Source: Patescibacteria group bacterium (GTDB taxonomy: Bacteria; Patescibacteriota; Patescibacteriia; Buchananbacterales; SURF-54). Taken from it: a DNA stretch of 49,219 nt. The notes below the pieces were generated by a model. That model saw only the letters and a list, made by a program, of their open reading frames with translations. It was not told the origin of the DNA and made no database searches. A program made the translations under genes and the position numbers. The stretch is from NCBI GenBank assembly GCA_018818885.1, contig JAHIRB010000021.1, forward strand, positions 76,461 to 125,679, given 5' to 3'. Below are positions 13,057 to 20,635 of this stretch, one piece after another (within the stretch, counting starts at the first letter, position 1; each line of letters starts with the position of its first letter).

Positions 13057-13320
13057 ATGGGAGTTCTAACAAGGATAGGAACCCAAGACCTTACAGGAGA
13101 AGGAGGGTCTGTTACCCTGCCAGAGAGGGTGACACTTTACTGTCCGCAATGTGGCACTAAGTGCAGCGATAAAGGTCAGTGTCTTCTTGCCTTTCGAAAG
13201 GTTTCGGCCCAAAACGAAAAAAAGTTTGAACCCTTGGCCAAGAAAGGCTTTGAGGTCAAACTCTTGGTAGACTGCCGATGCTGTGGCTGCGACGGTGAAC
13301 CACCGGCTGCTGACTTCTGA
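13057..13320 (+). CDS. Cys-rich small protein, 87 residues
   Basis: Not a recognised family. The start at 13057 is chosen because CAGGAGGTG lies 6-8 nt before it; an in-frame ATG at 13009 has no such site. CPQCGTKC (29-36) and CRCCGCDG (73-80) supply seven cysteines, so one or two zinc sites are likely, with a lysine-rich helix between them. The gene has higher G+C and better ribosome-site use than its neighbours. A hairpin-free T-rich stretch follows at about 13372-13388, and the next gene has its own promoter. Confidence 0.65.
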   Translation: MGVLTRIGTQDLTGEGGSVTLPERVTLYCPQCGTKCSDKGQCLLAFRKVSAQNEKKFEPLAKKGFEVKLLVDCRCCGCDGEPPAADF

Positions 13321-13393
13321 TGTCAGTTGAAAATATGAGTCATGAGGGGTGCGCGATAACTTCAACCACCCCTTTTCTGTTTTTATAAAAACC

Positions 13394-13425
13394 CCGCCTC
13401 GCCAAACTTCGCATAACACCGGCGG
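13394..13425. repeat. REP-like CCGCC...GGCGG element
   Basis: CCGCC (13394-13398) and GGCGG (13421-13425) around TCGCCAAACTTCGCATAACA. The identical unit is at 14074-14105. Its right edge is 9 nt from the -35 box at 13435. Confidence 0.7.
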
Positions 13426-13434
13426 AAGTTGGAT

Positions 13435-13463
13435 TTGACTAATATACTAAAAATAATTAAGAT
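13435..13463 (+). promoter_or_regulatory. Promoter of the histidine-phosphatase-like gene
   Basis: TTGACT (13435-13440), 17-nt spacer, TAAGAT (13458-13463). Confidence 0.65.
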
Positions 13464-13517
13464 ATCAGCACAATACAACACAGACAATCTTTTTAAACTA
13501 ACGCGACAGGGGGGGAG

Positions 13518-13976
13518 ATGACAGGCAAACTAAAAGAACTGATTATTTGTGGGCATGGCGATACAGAGGGTTTCCACAAAAGAGTCACCCCAGTGGGTGA
13601 ACAGCAAATGCGCGACTTAGCAACGCAACTAAAGGAGGAGTACGGTATAACTAATCCTCTACTGTTGCATTCGTGGCTTGATCGCGCAGTAAAATGCGCA
13701 ACTATTATGCACGAAATCCTAGGTGGCGAAATACAGTGCCACAAAACTCTCAGCGAAGATGCATATGAAATCACGGAAGCAAAACTCATCGAGCTCATCG
13801 AGCAAAGCGACCATGAATGCATCATCATCATGGCACACGGAGTGGACACCGAAGATCTGCAAAAAGAAATGGTACCAAAGCTGGTTGGAGAAAAACTCCC
13901 CTATCAGCATATCAGCTATGGCAGGCAGGCATGCCTAATTAATTTGGAAACCAAGGAATCAATCCTGGTCGGATGA
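13518..13976 (+). CDS. Histidine phosphatase superfamily protein
   Basis: A 152-residue protein of the phosphoglycerate-mutase-like/SixA group. ICGHGDTEG (10-18) replaces the usual RHG[ET] motif: the His is kept but the preceding Arg is Gly's neighbour Cys-Gly, so the phosphate pocket is altered. LHSWLDRAVKCATIM (about 50-64) matches the S..RA..TA block and MAHG (about 104-107) supplies the second active-site His. Members dephosphorylate proteins or small molecules; with the first Arg lost, activity is uncertain. The start is set by GGGGGGGAG just before ATG. A promoter lies at 13435-13463 and a terminator at 14026-14055. Confidence 0.72.
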   Translation: MTGKLKELIICGHGDTEGFHKRVTPVGEQQMRDLATQLKEEYGITNPLLLHSWLDRAVKCATIMHEILGGEIQCHKTLSEDAYEITEAKLIELIEQSDHECIIIMAHGVDTEDLQKEMVPKLVGEKLPYQHISYGRQACLINLETKESILVG

Positions 13977-14025
13977 AAATGGGTTAGGAGAAAAACACAC
14001 AGGAGGCAAACAAACGTATTACAAA

Positions 14026-14055
14026 AAGGCGCTCCCTAAAAAGAGCGCCTTCATC
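14026..14055 (+). terminator. Terminator of the histidine-phosphatase-like gene
   Basis: AAGGCGCTC (14026-14034) / GAGCGCCTT (14043-14051), perfect 9-bp stem; only a short, T-poor tail follows. An AGGAGG at 14001-14006 has no start codon after it. Confidence 0.65.
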
Positions 14056-14073
14056 ACGTTTAAAAATAAATAC

Positions 14074-14105
14074 CCGCCTCGCCAAACTTCGCATAACACC
14101 GGCGG
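14074..14105. repeat. REP-like CCGCC...GGCGG element
   Basis: Identical in its 32 positions to 13394-13425. Confidence 0.7.
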
Positions 14106-14196
14106 AAGTTAGATATAAGTTGTAAGATATAAGATATAAGTTTTTAAAAAACTTACTAACTTGATAACTTACTAACTTGATAACTTGATAACTTAC
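14106..14196. repeat. AT-rich tandem words AGATATAAG and AACTTACTAACTTGAT
   Basis: GATATAAG recurs three times (about 14112-14140), followed by four or five copies of AACTTAC/AACTTGAT (14150-14195). This short-period tandem array ends at the stop codon of the nuclease gene. Confidence 0.6.
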
Positions 14197-14949
14197 TCAC
14201 TTGCAAACTTCCCCAACTGCTTCCCGATACGCACAATAATCGCAATCCTTGCCCGCCTTAGGAATCTTTTTACTTTTCAAACACTTATGCGCGTCTAAAA
14301 TTGTCTTTTCCACCCAGCCAGCATCGCCTTCGTAGGCAATGATTTTTACGTCAAACTCCAGCTTGGCATCAAAAGCTTTGACATCGGTTTTGCCGTTGCA
14401 GTAGACAAAATAGCCGGTATCTGAAACCTTAAAACCATTTTGGCGCAAAAGCCACTGATATATTTCCATCTGCCTTTTGTAGCTTATCTGCCAGTCTGCA
14501 TCCAAACTAACCTCGTCGTTTTTGGAAGTTGCCTTGTAATCCACAACATAAAGCACGCCTTTTTTATCAACCCAGATGTCGTCCACAGCGCCGGTGATTA
14601 TAAGGTTGGTAGCAACATGCAAAAACTGCACGCCCTTAAAGTTTTCGCGCCATTCATCAAGTTTTTCGTGGGTATAAGGAATTAAATCAATTTTGTATTC
14701 TTTCATTAAAGGATGGACCTGATCCTTAGCCCGATGTATATCAAATTCTTTTTTTAATAAAGCGTCAACAGCGGAGTTTAGGTTAAAGGGAAATCCCGGA
14801 GGCCTACCAACTCCAAGTTTTCGGTCAAGAAAAAAACATCTAGGGCATTCTAGAAAAAGATCAATCTTTGAGCGGGAGAGTTTGAAGGGGTGTTTAATGG
14901 TAGGGTTGTAGAGATTGGTTTTACGTTGAGGATTATAGTATTGGGACAT
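14197..14949 (-). CDS. PD-(D/E)XK nuclease, RecB/Cas4-like
   Basis: A 250-residue protein. KLSRSKIDLFLECPRCFF (23-40) is the usual N-terminal helix with two Cys; GAVDDIWV (120-127) gives the first acid, and VVDYKATSK (135-143) is the D-x-K motif. CDYCAYRE near the end supplies two more Cys, with a further Cys two residues from the terminus, so a Cas4/AddB-style iron-sulphur cluster is likely. Such nucleases trim DNA ends in repair or defence. No cas genes or CRISPR array are here. The Pif1-like helicase at 26182-27537 was probably its upstream neighbour before the 42-bp-bracketed block came to lie between them. A scrap of this gene's 3' end is also found at 12604-12665. Confidence 0.82.
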   Translation of the reverse strand: MSQYYNPQRKTNLYNPTIKHPFKLSRSKIDLFLECPRCFFLDRKLGVGRPPGFPFNLNSAVDALLKKEFDIHRAKDQVHPLMKEYKIDLIPYTHEKLDEWRENFKGVQFLHVATNLIITGAVDDIWVDKKGVLYVVDYKATSKNDEVSLDADWQISYKRQMEIYQWLLRQNGFKVSDTGYFVYCNGKTDVKAFDAKLEFDVKIIAYEGDAGWVEKTILDAHKCLKSKKIPKAGKDCDYCAYREAVGEVCK

Positions 14950-14971
14950 TGTTATTTTTATTTGACTAAAA

Positions 14972-15013
14972 ATATTTAGAACATTGGATGAATTTTATAA
15001 AGTCGGATTTTGT
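14972..15013. repeat. 42-bp direct repeat, left copy
   Basis: The 42 bases starting ATATTTAGAACATTGGATG and ending AGTCGGATTTTGT are identical to 26128-26169, with partial similarity for another 10 nt. It lies 22 nt upstream of the nuclease start codon. Confidence 0.9.
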
Positions 15014-15173
15014 GAGCATTGTTTATTTGTTTTTAAATTCTTTTTTGGCATATGATTAATCTCAATTTTATAAATATAAGTATCTTAATTATTACTCTTT
15101 TAAGCCAAATTTGTCAATTATAATAAATATTTTAATAATTTAGACATTAATATTTAATGTGGATAAATAGCTA

Positions 15174-15210
15174 TTTAAACTTCGGTAAATCTTCGGTATA
15201 ATTATATTAT
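15174..15210 (+). promoter_or_regulatory. Promoter and possible LexA-type operator of the fusion gene
   Basis: A TATAAT box (15197-15202) lies 8 nt before the ATG, so the message is leaderless or nearly so; the -35 (TTTAAA-like) is weak. CTTCGGTA is repeated directly with an 11-bp period (15180-15187 and 15191-15198), overlapping the -10. An 11-bp direct repeat is also the geometry of the GTTC-N7-GTTC LexA box of alphaproteobacteria. Operator function is inferred. Confidence 0.55.
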
Positions 15211-16779
15211 ATGCATACGGTCACAAAGAGACAAAAAGAAATCTACGATTATGTAAAAAACCATATAAAAGAATATGGCTATTCCCCTACCTTTGATGAG
15301 ATAGGAAAACATTTTAAGCTTTCTGCCTCATCTACAATACATCAGCATATAAAAGCTCTTGCAGATAAAGGGCTAATAACAAAAAATAATTATGGAGCAA
15401 GAAGCATTGAACTGGTAAAAAATGAAATTGCCGATAATAATCTTATTAATATCCCTCTTGCTGGCAAAATTACTGCCGGCCAGCCGATTGAAGCTGTAGA
15501 AGAAACAGGCACCACCATTCCAGTAGTCAAAAACGGCTTAAGCAGATTTGAAAAATACTTCGCTTTGCATGTTTCTGGAGACAGCATGGTTGATGAAGGC
15601 ATTTTCGACGGGGATATAGTTGTTATAAAAAAGCAATCAGTTGCAGAAAATGGACAAACAGTAGTCGCTATAATTGATGATAACGAAGCAACTCTGAAAA
15701 AACTCTATCGAGAAGATAATCGATTTCGCTTACAGCCAGCCAACCAGAAGCTACTTCCTATTTACAGGAAAGAGATTGAGGTTAGAGGAGTGGTAGTAAA
15801 AATAATCAGAGACATAGTTGATCAAACCCAAGATATAGGTTGTAGAACTCTTGATTTATTTGCCGGAGTAGGAGGCGTACGGCTTGGTTTTGAAAAAGCT
15901 GGATTTAAAACAGTATTCGCCAATGATTTTGAAAAGCAATGCAAGGAAACTTATGATCTTAATTTTAAGGATTCAAAACTTATAGTTGAAGATATAAGAA
16001 AAATTGGAATCGATGATCTGCCTGAATTCGATTTCTTACTAGCTGGATTTCCCTGCCAGGCCTTCTCGATTGCTGGTTACAGACATGGATTCAAAGATAA
16101 AAAAGACAGAGGCAATTTATTTTTTGACATAGCAAGGATTTTAGAAGCAAAAAAACCAGCGGGTTTCCTACTTGAGAATGTTAAAAATTTAAAGGGACAT
16201 GATCAAGGAAAAACTTTTGATATTATCTCAAAAACCCTCAAGGATTTTGGCTACCATATAAAATCAAAAGTCTTGAATAGTATGGAATATGGTAATGTTC
16301 CCCAAAACAGAGAAAGAATTTATATCGTAGGATTTAAAAATAAAAAATATTTCGACAACTTTAATTTTCCAAAACCTAAAAAACTTTCTGTTAAAGTAAC
16401 TGATTTACTAGAAAAAAATGTAAACGATAAATACTATTACAATGGAAAACCTTTGTATACGAGACTTAAAAATGACATAAAAGAAGAAGGGAAAGTTTAC
16501 CAGTGGCGCAGAAAATATGTTAGAGAAAATAAAAAAGGCGTCTGTCCGACGCTTACAGCAAATATGGGTATGGGTGGCCACAATGTGCCAATCATTAAGG
16601 ACAAGAAAGGTATAAGAAAATTAACACCACGTGAATGCGCGAGACTGCAGGGTTTTCCAAAAAATTATAAACACCCTGTTATGGCAGACTCTACTTTATA
16701 TAAACAGTTTGGTAACTCTGTAACAGTTCCAGTAGTAGAAGCGGTTGCAAAACAAATAAAAATTGCTATTTCGTTTTAA
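15211..16779 (+). CDS. LexA repressor fused to a cytosine-5 DNA methyltransferase
   Basis: One uninterrupted 522-residue frame. Residues 1-202 are a complete LexA: winged helix (TKRQKEIYDYV..., recognition helix about 40-53), cleavage site A89-G90 in ITAGQP, catalytic S125 in SGDSM and K163 in EATLKK. A linker of about ten residues leads to a complete C5 methyltransferase (212-522): motif I LDLFAGVGG, motif IV GFPCQAFS with C282, motif VI ENVKNL, motif VIII QNRERIYI, motif IX RKLTPRECARLQGFP and motif X FGNSVTVPV. It would methylate cytosine in a short site and bind an operator; RecA-stimulated self-cleavage would part the DNA-binding head from the methyltransferase. Its 3' end overlaps the convergent endonuclease gene by 14 bp. 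Confidence 0.93.
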   Translation: MHTVTKRQKEIYDYVKNHIKEYGYSPTFDEIGKHFKLSASSTIHQHIKALADKGLITKNNYGARSIELVKNEIADNNLINIPLAGKITAGQPIEAVEETGTTIPVVKNGLSRFEKYFALHVSGDSMVDEGIFDGDIVVIKKQSVAENGQTVVAIIDDNEATLKKLYREDNRFRLQPANQKLLPIYRKEIEVRGVVVKIIRDIVDQTQDIGCRTLDLFAGVGGVRLGFEKAGFKTVFANDFEKQCKETYDLNFKDSKLIVEDIRKIGIDDLPEFDFLLAGFPCQAFSIAGYRHGFKDKKDRGNLFFDIARILEAKKPAGFLLENVKNLKGHDQGKTFDIISKTLKDFGYHIKSKVLNSMEYGNVPQNRERIYIVGFKNKKYFDNFNFPKPKKLSVKVTDLLEKNVNDKYYYNGKPLYTRLKNDIKEEGKVYQWRRKYVRENKKGVCPTLTANMGMGGHNVPIIKDKKGIRKLTPRECARLQGFPKNYKHPVMADSTLYKQFGNSVTVPVVEAVAKQIKIAISF

Positions 16780-17584
16780 AAAACTTTTTTATTATTTTTT
16801 TTACGTATTTATTAAATTTTAATTCATCCACTATTATCTTTCTTAAATTAACACCTTTGTCATCTAAAGAAGCCTTAAAATCCCATGAAATTAATAGTTG
16901 ATCTTCTTTCATTTTTTTTGGTAAACACCTTAATTCCATTCTTTTTTTAGATTTATAAATTTTTACATTTCCATAACTGGCATCAATAAACCCGTCAACA
17001 AAGACGGATTTTCCTGTGGCACTTTTAACCGCAAGATTTTTTATTTTAGAAGGGAACACTTTAGCCACTGCTAAATGTATACTGTTACCCCCTCTAAGAA
17101 AAATAAAATAGTAGACTTGTTTAAGATCATAATCCTTAATAGGCTTTTGCATTTTTTCTGAAAGTATTTTTTTCCAACCATTTAAAATTTTGTCATATTC
17201 TTTGCTTGCAAAATCTTGATCTAAGTCAGTCCCAGCATCTACAAATTTTTGACCTAAAGAGCTTTCTCCTGTCACACCTTTTTTAAAATTATCCTCTGAA
17301 TCAACAGCAGCAGACATAAATTTAACGTCAGCTCCAAACTTTTTTTCCTTTGAATAAACATCAATTGGATAACTACCTGACCCAACTCTTTCCCACCCCA
17401 AACCTTGCGCAACCCACTGTTCCAAAAATTCCTTCGGTATCTGTATATTATCTTCTTTTTGACCTGGTAAAAGTTCCGGTTGCGAGAATAACACTTTTTT
17501 TAAAAGATATTCAATGGTTTTGATACTTTTATTATCAAAAATTTCTTTAATTTCTTGTTTACTTAAAAATTCTAGTACATTCAT
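16766..17584 (-). CDS. Type II restriction endonuclease (partner of the fusion methyltransferase)
   Basis: A 272-residue protein of a restriction endonuclease type. GSGSYPIDVY (68-77) followed by FGADVKFMS (83-91) gives a PD-(D/E)XK catalytic set: D75, D86 and K88. The basic C-terminus (KKIIKKFFKTK) could contact DNA. It converges on the LexA-methyltransferase gene with a 14-bp 3' overlap, the usual tight pairing of a type II restriction-modification system. Its recognition site is not readable from sequence and should equal that of the methyltransferase. A promoter (TTGACT, 17 nt, GATGAT) lies about 30 nt upstream of the start; the fusion gene's CTTCGGTA repeat is not present there. Confidence 0.82.
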   Translation of the reverse strand: MNVLEFLSKQEIKEIFDNKSIKTIEYLLKKVLFSQPELLPGQKEDNIQIPKEFLEQWVAQGLGWERVGSGSYPIDVYSKEKKFGADVKFMSAAVDSEDNFKKGVTGESSLGQKFVDAGTDLDQDFASKEYDKILNGWKKILSEKMQKPIKDYDLKQVYYFIFLRGGNSIHLAVAKVFPSKIKNLAVKSATGKSVFVDGFIDASYGNVKIYKSKKRMELRCLPKKMKEDQLLISWDFKASLDDKGVNLRKIIVDELKFNKYVKKIIKKFFKTK

Positions 17585-17646
17585 ATAATAAAAATTTAAT
17601 TCACAAATAAATCATCCCATTTTTCACCCTAAAAGTCAAAATAAAA

Positions 17647-17675
17647 AACGGGTAATTTCTCACCCGCTTTTTTCT
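17647..17675. terminator. Bidirectional terminator between the DpnI-like operon and the endonuclease gene
   Basis: CGGGT (17649-17653) / ACCCG (17662-17666) with A-run before and T-run after; on the minus strand it ends the DpnI-like operon. Confidence 0.7.
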
Positions 17676-17688
17676 TTTACCTCTAGAA

Positions 17689-17844
17689 CTACGATTGATC
17701 AGTTATAACGACACTTTGCTTAGGATATTTATCAGAATAAACAGGTTTCACCACGGGTATATTGTCTGCCATAACAACGTCGATAGTGTCACCCCTGTTC
17801 TCCGCAATATTATTTAGATACTCAATAAATCTTTTTAATCTCAT
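17689..17844 (-). CDS. Small protein 2 of the DpnI-like operon, 51 residues
   Basis: ATG at 17844 overlaps the TGA of the preceding gene in an ATGA junction, and the frame runs to TAG at 17689-17691. The N-terminal half is a basic amphipathic helix (MRLKRFIEYLNNIAENRG); the rest is Pro/Val-rich. The overlap implies translational coupling to the preceding small gene. Function unknown; it could be a regulator or accessory factor of the DpnI-like enzyme. It is followed by a terminator. Confidence 0.65.
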   Translation of the reverse strand: MRLKRFIEYLNNIAENRGDTIDVVMADNIPVVKPVYSDKYPKQSVVITDQS

Positions 17845-18029
17845 AGGTTTATATTAGCATTTTTTAAATCATTCAAAGAGTATTTCTCAATAAGCTTATT
17901 TTTATTCCATACATTCAACATTCTTCCATCCCATTCTAATAAATCAAAGGGTTCTGTTGTGGTTTTAAAATGCGCATAGATCTCATTGTATTGTCTTTGT
18001 AACTTTTTGTAATCCATAATTTTAGACAA
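17841..18029 (-). CDS. Small protein 1 of the DpnI-like operon, 62 residues
   Basis: A 62-residue protein overlapping the end of the DpnI-like gene by 8 bp and the next small gene by 4 bp (ATGA). It has a Lys/Gln/Tyr-rich helix (KKLQRQYNEIYAHF) and a strand-rich centre (EPFDLLEWDGRML). No family recognised. The S. pneumoniae DpnI cassette also has a second gene, dpnD, downstream of the endonuclease gene, but its product is larger, so equivalence is not claimed. Confidence 0.65.
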   Translation of the reverse strand: MSKIMDYKKLQRQYNEIYAHFKTTTEPFDLLEWDGRMLNVWNKNKLIEKYSLNDLKNANINL

Positions 18030-18798
18030 CTTGGTAATGACCGCGTTTAAAAAATTTAAGATAGCCCTTGTCTCTCAAAACTTGTAATTGTTGTCGTATT
18101 TTATCTTTAATGTGGTGGTTATTTGGATGTTTTTTACTTAATTCATCTTTAAACGCATATATTTCATCAAGTGAAAATTTTTTACTACCCAATTTTTCTA
18201 TACATACCATTACATCTAAAAGCCAGCCTTTCGCGTCTATTACTTTTTCTTCACGCAAAAAAAGTGTCCTTTCCCATTGAATGAGTACTTTGTTTTTTGG
18301 TTTGACAATCTTATCTTTTACAAAAAATATTTTACCAGTTTGCGGGATACTTTTGAGCAATATATTACAACCGACCCATCCAGCGCGCCGTGCGGTTTGT
18401 GACAAAGGTTTACGTTTCTCAATTATTTCTGGCACAAAAAAGTGTTTTGGGATAACAAAAAAATCTAGAACTTGATAATTATGTATATTATAATTAAGTA
18501 GAAAAAAATTTGGGTTGTGCCCACCCATTAATCTTTCCAGCATCGTGCGATATGCACCATCATTAATTTTTGCACCGATAGTTTCTTTTTTACTTTTTAA
18601 TTCATAGTCTTCTTTACAATTTGAACAAAAAAAATCAGCCACTGGCTTATTGTTTTCATATTTATCTATATCTAAATTGCCACAATTCGGACAAAATATC
18701 TGTTTATCAACCCAGTGTTCGGACATAACTCTGATCTTTTGCGACTGACTTTTATAATTTTTGGCTAGCCTTGTGTCAAAAAATAAATTCATATCCAC
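18022..18798 (-). CDS. DpnI-like methyl-directed restriction endonuclease
   Basis: A 258-residue protein that follows DpnI along its length: YKSQSQKIRVMSEHWV near the N-terminus, a CPNC/CSNC zinc site (C36, C39, C58, C61), catalytic D55, E66 and K68 in ADFFC...YELKSKK, INDGAYRTM, TARRAGWVGCNI, and a C-terminal winged helix ending in IRQQLQVLRDKGYLKF. DpnI cuts GATC only when the adenine is methylated. A host carrying it should lack Dam-type methylation and would destroy Dam-methylated incoming DNA, complementing the classical system next door. First gene of a three-gene coupled operon. Confidence 0.93.
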   Translation of the reverse strand: MDMNLFFDTRLAKNYKSQSQKIRVMSEHWVDKQIFCPNCGNLDIDKYENNKPVADFFCSNCKEDYELKSKKETIGAKINDGAYRTMLERLMGGHNPNFFLLNYNIHNYQVLDFFVIPKHFFVPEIIEKRKPLSQTARRAGWVGCNILLKSIPQTGKIFFVKDKIVKPKNKVLIQWERTLFLREEKVIDAKGWLLDVMVCIEKLGSKKFSLDEIYAFKDELSKKHPNNHHIKDKIRQQLQVLRDKGYLKFFKRGHYQVV

Positions 18799-18899
18799 GC
18801 CGTCTTTTTCTTAGTATTTTTAGTTGTTGTTTTTTTGATTTTTTCATACGCCGTTATTGTATTTTCCCATTTTTTAAGGGCTTTGTCAAAGATAAAAAA

Positions 18900-18924
18900 T
18901 CACCCCAAAATGAGGGGCATTGTA
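18900..18924 (-). terminator. Terminator of the 230-residue hypothetical gene
   Basis: On the minus strand CCCC, loop and GGGG (about 18902-18917) are followed by TGATTTTTTATC. Confidence 0.5.
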
Positions 18925-18941
18925 TTACAGGCTGGAACATA

Positions 18942-19634
18942 TTATTTTTTGTTTTTATCTACTTGCTGTTTATAAACCTCTAAAACAAAACCTAAATTAT
19001 TAAAATTATCTAATAAATTATTAACATCAGCCAACATTTCAAGCAAATCATCATCACTAACTTTATCTAATACATCATCATAATTAATGTTTATTTTTAA
19101 ATTGTTGTCAGGGTATCGAAAAGCAGTATTACTTATATCCTCAATTATATAACTACCCCCAAGTTTATTCATTAAGATCTCACAATGATAGTACTTTAGT
19201 ATTAATTTCTCCAAACTTTTTAAAATATCGTCAATTTTCAGCTTATTATTATAAGCAATTTCCAAATTTATACTTTCCGGGTTGTCTTGATATTCTTTTC
19301 TTATAACTTCAACTATCTTATGTTTTTTTATTTCAATCTTTAACAATTCAAATAGTTCAGAAATGTTGTGTTTTAAATCTTTCTTATTCAACTTCTCAGC
19401 TAATATTATTTTTAAAGTTTTTATAAATGATTCTATTCCATGCTTGATATTAAATAATGTAGGTATAAAAATATCCCTCGCTTTATATTTTCGTTCTTTA
19501 ATAGAGTTTTCCCCATACCTTATAGCTATTCCGAGCTTTTTGCTTAATACTGCTTCACAGCTTAATCTAGCTTGGTGTAAATAGCTTTGTGAAAATTGAA
19601 CCCAATTATAATTTTTATCAATCTTAATTGACAT
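18942..19634 (-). CDS. Hypothetical helical protein, possibly HEPN-like
   Basis: A 230-residue, mostly helical, Lys/Asn/Ile-rich protein. The segment FNIKHGIESFIKTLKIILA...LKHNISELFELL (about 61-95) resembles the helical pairs of HEPN proteins, but I do not find the catalytic Rx4-6H, so the assignment is tentative. The rest (EVIRKEY, DDILKSLEKLI, EMLADVNNLLDNF) is a chain of amphipathic helices. It lies between SppA and the DpnI-like operon on the same strand with its own terminator. A defence or sensor role is possible by location only. Confidence 0.6.
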   Translation of the reverse strand: MSIKIDKNYNWVQFSQSYLHQARLSCEAVLSKKLGIAIRYGENSIKERKYKARDIFIPTLFNIKHGIESFIKTLKIILAEKLNKKDLKHNISELFELLKIEIKKHKIVEVIRKEYQDNPESINLEIAYNNKLKIDDILKSLEKLILKYYHCEILMNKLGGSYIIEDISNTAFRYPDNNLKININYDDVLDKVSDDDLLEMLADVNNLLDNFNNLGFVLEVYKQQVDKNKK

Positions 19635-19649
19635 GTATTTTTATTAATT

Positions 19650-20612
19650 TTACCAACAAACCTCAACTTCCTCACCCAACATCTCTCCCAAATAATCCTT
19701 CACATCATAAAACCCACCAATCTTATCTATCAACCCCAATTCCAGCGCGGTTTGGCCTAACACTGTTGAGCCATCTGCTATTTCTCTCACTTTTTCTATA
19801 TCTAATCCTCTGTAATCTGAAACCACTTTTACAAAATTTTCATGAAGTATATTTACATCGCGCATGAATAACTCTTCTTCTTCTGCTGTTAGGGGCCTAT
19901 CTGGATCTCCTGAATCCTTATACTTGGCAGAACTAAGTGATATGTATTTAATTCCTTCTGCTTGGTTTTGATCCGAGTAATCCAGATACGACATAGTAAC
20001 TCCTATTGAACCTATGTCTGAATTTCTTGAGGCAAAGATTGTATCTGCTCCTGTTGCTGCCCAGTAGGCTGCGGAAACGGCTCCTTCTCTTATAAATACT
20101 ACTGTCGGTTTTTTTGCTTTTCTTAATGCATTAGCTACCTCTTCTGCTGCTACTGGATATCCTCCGTAGGAATCTATTTCTAATATTATTGCTTTAATGT
20201 TATTTGATGTTTCAGCATCTCTTATACCAACTGCAATTTCTTGCGACGAGACTTCGTCAACTAATGGGTAACCTGCTTCATCTAAATTCTCGTTTGATAT
20301 ATATGTAACTAAAGTACCAAGGAATTCTATGCCTGCAACATTACAATCCATTTCCGAAAAGCTTGTTGCGTAATCTTCTTCGTAGCCGTAGTCGTCTTCA
20401 TAATATTCATCTTCATAACCATAGTCGTCGTAATAGCCAACCATATATAGTATCTCATCTTTAATTACAATGATGGAAGCTGATAACAATATTAAAATAA
20501 TCAAGCCTGCGCCAAACCACTGCAAAATTTTTAAGATCTTTTTATCTTTTTGTCTTGACCACAGCTGGGGGTTTAATTTGCTTTTGGGTTTTTGAGGTGT
20601 AACTTCTTCCAT
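19650..20612 (-). CDS. sppA: Signal peptide peptidase SppA-like, S49 family
   Basis: A 320-residue membrane-anchored S49 serine peptidase. A basic N-terminus is followed by one membrane helix (about 29-51), then a Tyr/Asp/Glu-rich stalk (58-82), then the catalytic domain with EIDSYGG (145-151), the nucleophile S180 in EGAVSAAYWAA, and the general base K232 in AKYKDSGDP. It should degrade signal peptides or misfolded membrane segments at the outer face. Length matches the short Bacillus-type SppA. A 5' scrap of a second copy, sharing KSKLNPQLWSRQKDKK, is at 22468-22653. Confidence 0.9.
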   Translation of the reverse strand: MEEVTPQKPKSKLNPQLWSRQKDKKILKILQWFGAGLIILILLSASIIVIKDEILYMVGYYDDYGYEDEYYEDDYGYEEDYATSFSEMDCNVAGIEFLGTLVTYISNENLDEAGYPLVDEVSSQEIAVGIRDAETSNNIKAIILEIDSYGGYPVAAEEVANALRKAKKPTVVFIREGAVSAAYWAATGADTIFASRNSDIGSIGVTMSYLDYSDQNQAEGIKYISLSSAKYKDSGDPDRPLTAEEEELFMRDVNILHENFVKVVSDYRGLDIEKVREIADGSTVLGQTALELGLIDKIGGFYDVKDYLGEMLGEEVEVCW

Positions 20613-20635
20613 AAGTTTATTTTTATATTTTTATT

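Noticed and set aside
14106-14196. Tandem array considered as a CRISPR
   Set aside because: The repeat words are 8-16 nt with no unique spacers of constant length and no cas genes; it is a simple tandem repeat. No CRISPR array was seen anywhere in the window.
15158-15166. Perfect DnaA box TGTGGATAA upstream of the fusion gene
   Set aside because: Single and isolated, far from dnaA; likely chance. Another TTATCCACA at 12119-12127 lies inside dinD coding sequence.
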